Below, piece by piece: positions 53,894-56,484 of a DNA stretch of 56,484 nt. Within the stretch, counting starts at the first letter, position 1. Each line of letters opens with the position of its first letter. Source of the stretch: Sunxiuqinia dokdonensis. Lineage in GTDB: Bacteria; Bacteroidota; Bacteroidia; Bacteroidales; Prolixibacteraceae. Below the pieces are notes generated by a model. The model saw only the letters and a program-made list of their open reading frames with translations. It was not told the DNA's origin and searched no databases. The DNA is taken from assembly GCF_001270965.1 (NCBI RefSeq), contig NZ_LGIA01000164.1, forward strand, positions 1-56,484. The letters run 5' to 3'. The translations under genes and the position numbers were made by a program.

Positions 53894-54709
53894 CTATTGC
53901 TGTTGGATGTGTAAATCCATTTGAGGGAATGGAATATTCAGTCCAGCTTTTGGGAATTCTTTGTACACAAGCTCGGTGAGATCAAATTTGATCGCCCAAT
54001 AATCAGCGGCTTGTGCCCATACCCGAACGGTAATATTTACCGAGCTGTCGGCCAATTCACTCAAAACAATGAATGGAGCGGGGTCTTTTAGAATGCGTGA
54101 GTCGGCTTCAATTATTTTAGTGATTGTTGCTTTGGCCAGGTCGTAGTCATCACCGTAGGCAACGCCAAACACAAAATCAACACGGCGTTGTGCTTCTGTC
54201 GAGTAGTTTTTTACCGAACCGGTTGACAGGCCGCCATTGGGGATGATAATGGTCACATTGTCCGGCGTTTTCAGAATGGTATTAAAGATCTGAATTTCAC
54301 GAACACTGCCCGCATAGCCTTGTGCCTCAATGTAGTCGCCAACTTTAAAGGGTTTGATAATAAGGATGATCACCCCGCCGGCAAAGTTTTGCAATGTTCC
54401 CGATAAAGCCATACCAACTGCCAGGCCAGCGGCACCCAAAATGGCGATGAACGAAGTCATCTGAATGCCCATCATTCCGATCACCGAAACAATCAGTAAA
54501 ACTTTCAGAATAATGCCGGTCATGCTTTTAAGAAAGCCACGAAGTGAAAGATCAACGTTTTTACGATCCATCAGCCGGGATAACGCGTTGGTCAGAATCT
54601 TGATGACCCACAAACCAACGACCAGCGTAATCAGCGCCGAGATCAATTTAATACCATAGAGGACAGCCATTTCTGAAATCCAACTTGAAGCATCTTGTAA
54701 AATTTCCAT
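53894..54709 (-). CDS. MscS-type mechanosensitive channel
   Basis: 271 aa from the ATG at 54709; 12 upstream codons in frame lack similarity. Three membrane spans are followed by the pore helix FIAILGAAGLAVGMALSGTLQNFAGGVIILI, with its glycine/alanine pattern, and the beta-domain FKVGDYIEAQGYAGSVREIQIFNTILKTPDNVTIIIPNGGL. It opens under membrane tension to release solutes in osmotic downshift. The length and domains match the small MscS family. DUF3078 lies downstream on the same strand. Confidence 0.93.
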   Translation of the reverse strand: MEILQDASSWISEMAVLYGIKLISALITLVVGLWVIKILTNALSRLMDRKNVDLSLRGFLKSMTGIILKVLLIVSVIGMMGIQMTSFIAILGAAGLAVGMALSGTLQNFAGGVIILIIKPFKVGDYIEAQGYAGSVREIQIFNTILKTPDNVTIIIPNGGLSTGSVKNYSTEAQRRVDFVFGVAYGDDYDLAKATITKIIEADSRILKDPAPFIVLSELADSSVNITVRVWAQAADYWAIKFDLTELVYKEFPKAGLNIPFPQMDLHIQQQ

Positions 54710-54788
54710 AATTATAGGATTTAAAATTTGTTTAATGAACGTCAAGTTACAATTCTTGTTCGGTTAAAACCAGCTAATATTAAAAAAA

Positions 54789-54815
54789 AAAGACGGTCTC
54801 TTCCGAGATCGTCTT
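54789..54815 (-). terminator. Terminator after the ACP-like gene
   Basis: On the minus strand AAGACGATCTC, GGAA loop, GAGACCGTCTT, followed by a run of nine T. A strong intrinsic terminator, about 30 bases after the ACP-like stop codon. Confidence 0.85.
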
Positions 54816-54847
54816 CTATCAAACTTAGCTAATTATTTATACCCCAT

Positions 54848-55084
54848 TTACGCCATACTTTCAACCAGGTTTAAGGTGTCTTTCACCTGGTGCATGCGCG
54901 AAATCTCTTCATCCTCGACATTAATCTTAAAACATTCTTCGAGAAAATAAAGAAACAAGGCCCAATCAACCTGATCAAAATTCAGGTCTTCATCAAAGGT
55001 GGCATCCAGTTCTATTTCCTTTCTGGGCACCCCGGTCTTCCTTAAAACCCTATACAAAGTTCTCCTAATTGTCTTGTTTTTCAT
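54848..55084 (-). CDS. Acyl-carrier-protein-like protein lacking the carrier serine
   Basis: 78 aa, size and four-helix layout of ACP. DEDLNFDQVDWALFLYFLEECFKINVEDEEI aligns with the ACP segment around DSLD and the following recognition helix, and VKDTLNLVE matches the last helix. The serine that carries phosphopantetheine is Gln (FDQVDW for DSLD). The N-terminus is unusually basic (MKNKTIRRTLYRVLRKTG). It may be a structural or regulatory ACP homologue. It has its own -7 box and a strong terminator, so it is a single-gene unit. No fatty-acid genes are nearby. Confidence 0.7.
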   Translation of the reverse strand: MKNKTIRRTLYRVLRKTGVPRKEIELDATFDEDLNFDQVDWALFLYFLEECFKINVEDEEISRMHQVKDTLNLVESMA

Positions 55085-55144
55085 CGCGTTTCGTTTTGTT
55101 TCGTGCCCATCTGTTTTCTGACTTTAAAAGACACAAATTCGTTG

Positions 55145-55152
55145 CAAATATA
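55145..55152 (-). promoter_or_regulatory. -7 box upstream of the ACP-like gene
   Basis: On the minus strand this reads TATATTTG, matching TAnnTTTG, about 60 bases before the start codon. No TTG -33 element at the usual spacing. Confidence 0.45.
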
Positions 55153-55255
55153 AAAAAATCGAACAAACCATTAAACGATTCAAAGATTAAAAAAGTTTTG
55201 GGAAATAGAAAAAATTGAGTCATCCAATTGCCGTGAGTCTTTAACATTCAGATAA

Positions 55256-55810
55256 TCAAAATCTAGTGTGCGATTTCCAGTCCTTTTTCAAACAACTAAA
55301 AACCTTAAGATCGATGTATCTTTCTTGATGTTTTTCTCCTTGACGCTCAATGCCTTCAAACTCAAAACCCAGCCGTAACGGAATGGCCGAGCTTTTGTCG
55401 TTTCCCACACCACATCGGATAACGATTCGGTTCATGCCAAGTTCTGAAAAAGCAAAATCGATCAGTGTTTTGGTTGATAAAATCACAATGCCTTTGCCGG
55501 TCATGCGCTCAATCAGCCAATAGCCAATCTCTGTTTTTAGGTTAATCCGGTCGGTATCTTTGTATCCGATCAAACCGGCGAAGCAATGATCGTACCAAAT
55601 TACAAACACATCATCCTGATCTTGACCGGCTCTGGAGGTGATGGACTGAATAAATGCTTCGGTGTCTTCCTGTGTTTCAGTATCCTGAACAAAAGGGAGC
55701 CAAGGTGACAGAAATGCGCGGTTGCGGTCAATCGCCTGGAAAACCTGGAAAGCATGCGAAAACTTGAGCTTTTCCAGTTCTATTTTTTGATTTACAATCA
55801 GCCTTTCCAT
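55256..55810 (-). CDS. GNAT-family N-acetyltransferase (RimJ/RimL type)
   Basis: 184 aa from the ATG at 55810; an ATG 25 codons upstream is possible but adds an unconserved tail. The family start RLIVNQKIELEKLKFSHAFQVFQAID leads to the GNAT core FAGLIGYKDTDRINLKTEIGYWLIERMTGKGI, where the acetyl-CoA loop RMTGKGI is recognisable, then GMNRIVIRCGVGNDKSSAIPLRLGFEFEG. It is likely an acetyltransferase of protein N-termini or small amines. It is divergent from the peptidyl-prolyl isomerase gene at 55955. Confidence 0.85.
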   Translation of the reverse strand: MERLIVNQKIELEKLKFSHAFQVFQAIDRNRAFLSPWLPFVQDTETQEDTEAFIQSITSRAGQDQDDVFVIWYDHCFAGLIGYKDTDRINLKTEIGYWLIERMTGKGIVILSTKTLIDFAFSELGMNRIVIRCGVGNDKSSAIPLRLGFEFEGIERQGEKHQERYIDLKVFSCLKKDWKSHTRF

Positions 55811-55892
55811 GAGGCCGTCAAGATACTTATTTTTATGAATTTCGTGGTTGCCGGAAGTCAAATCCGAATTTCGTGACAGTCCCATTAATTTC

Positions 55893-55900
55893 TATATTTG
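55893..55900 (+). promoter_or_regulatory. -7 box upstream of the peptidyl-prolyl isomerase gene
   Basis: TATATTTG matches TAnnTTTG. It lies 55 bases before the ATG at 55955, so a leader of about 48 bases is expected. The -33 region reads TTTCG instead of TTTG. Confidence 0.5.
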
Positions 55901-55954
55901 CGAATGTGACACAAAAAAAGAAGCAAATTAACAAACCATTGGATTCAAATTAAC

Positions 55955-56484
55955 ATGAAACAGATCACGCTCTTTTCTCTCATTGTAGTTTTTCTCCTTC
56001 AGGTTTCGTGCGTTAACTCGCAGGATAACAGTCAAGATGGAAGTCGTGTAAAGATTGAGACTGAATTTGGAGATATCACCTTGAAGTTGTTTGATGAAAC
56101 TCCGATTCACCGGGACAATTTTATCAAGCTGGCCAACGAAGGTTTTTTCGATGGTCTACTTTTTCATCGGGTGATTGAAAACTTTATGATCCAAGGTGGC
56201 GATCCCGATTCAAAGAATGCCGAGCCGGGAAAGCGATTGGGCGGCGGCGATCCGGGCTATACGCTTCCTGCCGAGATTGATTCATCGCTGTTTCATAAAA
56301 AGGGCGTGCTGGCTGCAGCACGCAGGGGAGGCCCGTCCAACCCCGAGAAGCGCTCATCGGGTTCGCAGTTCTACATTGTGCAGGGTACTGTTTTTAGCCA
56401 CGGGGCGCTCGTCCGAAATTTTCAGGGGTGCCATTTGGCTGATCTTTTGGTTGGCCAGTTCTCTGATTTCGGCCATCCGAAGAT
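55955..56484 (+). CDS. Cyclophilin-type peptidyl-prolyl isomerase lipoprotein, partial
   Basis: Starts at ATG 55955 with a lipobox (LQVSC), so it is an exported lipoprotein. The cyclophilin core is clear: ETEFGDITLKLFDETPIH, FDGLLFHRVIENFMIQGGDPD, SGSQFYIVQGTVF. It assists folding at prolines in the periplasm. The frame stays open to the window end. From about 56395 the plus-strand translation no longer resembles the family, whereas the opposite strand in the same register reads like a charged helical insert. The 3' part is missing or rearranged. Confidence 0.85.
   Translation, partial: MKQITLFSLIVVFLLQVSCVNSQDNSQDGSRVKIETEFGDITLKLFDETPIHRDNFIKLANEGFFDGLLFHRVIENFMIQGGDPDSKNAEPGKRLGGGDPGYTLPAEIDSSLFHKKGVLAAARRGGPSNPEKRSSGSQFYIVQGTVFSHGALVRNFQGCHLADLLVGQFSDFGHPK

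Overview
The window looks like a contiguous chromosomal piece from a member of the Bacteroidota, most likely the Marinilabiliales/Prolixibacteraceae side of the phylum. This rests on a SusC/SusD pair driven by an ECF sigma/FecR pair, promoter-like TAnnTTTG -7 boxes, Bacteroidota-type lipoproteins (DUF1080, DUF4959, DUF4998, DUF3078), a LytTR two-component pair, and weak or absent Shine-Dalgarno sequences. The assignment is by gene content only. No tRNA, rRNA, CRISPR array, phage or transposase gene was seen.

Layout. 1-6.7 kb: cysS, fumC, a radical SAM protein, then selD and mnmH (selU), which make selenophosphate and use it for tRNA 2-selenouridine. 6.8-7.6 kb: a DUF1080 lipoprotein. 7.7-13.9 kb: a methionine/one-carbon run of promoter, structured leader with a 28-residue ORF, UPF0280 protein, metH, a small membrane protein and metF. 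14-18.5 kb: a secreted aspartyl protease with a PDZ domain, a LytTR regulator and its histidine kinase, then a short AraC-type regulator with a 42-bp repeat array at its 5' end. 18.9-24.8 kb: a DUF305 membrane protein, a hypothetical protein, a Pit-type phosphate transporter divergent from a PhoR/PhoB-like pair, and a SPOR lipoprotein. 24.8-28.4 kb: a PAP2-like membrane protein, rpoN and asnS. 28.7-31.2 kb: a lipoprotein and a serine beta-lactamase-fold hydrolase. 31.5-41.9 kb (minus strand): an ECF sigma/FecR/SusC/SusD/DUF4959/DUF4998 nutrient-uptake locus whose SusC gene is frameshifted near its 3' end. 42-45.4 kb: a Tat-exported TIM-barrel isomerase, a 21-bp repeat array, an XRE-type regulator and a Usp protein. 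45.6-47 kb: a folate cluster (FolM-like SDR, folB, folK). 47-56.5 kb: a lipase-like lipoprotein, tryptophanase, an NADP oxidoreductase, an LD-carboxypeptidase, YraN, a YjbR-like protein, an S4 protein, DUF3078, MscS, an ACP-like protein without the carrier serine, a GNAT enzyme and a truncated peptidyl-prolyl isomerase.

Functional links. The selD-mnmH overlap forms a tRNA-selenation unit. MetH uses the methyl-folate made by MetF. The phosphate sensor and regulator sit back to back with a phosphate transporter. The sigma/FecR/SusC set forms a trans-envelope switch, because SusC carries the STN signalling domain.

The least expected features are three intergenic tandem arrays with periods of 41, 42 and 21 bp, all near whole numbers of DNA turns. 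Two of them sit directly upstream of small DNA-binding proteins. Also notable are the metH-operon leader ORF, the carrier-less ACP, the SusC frameshift, and the last ~90 bases, which read better as protein on the opposite strand.
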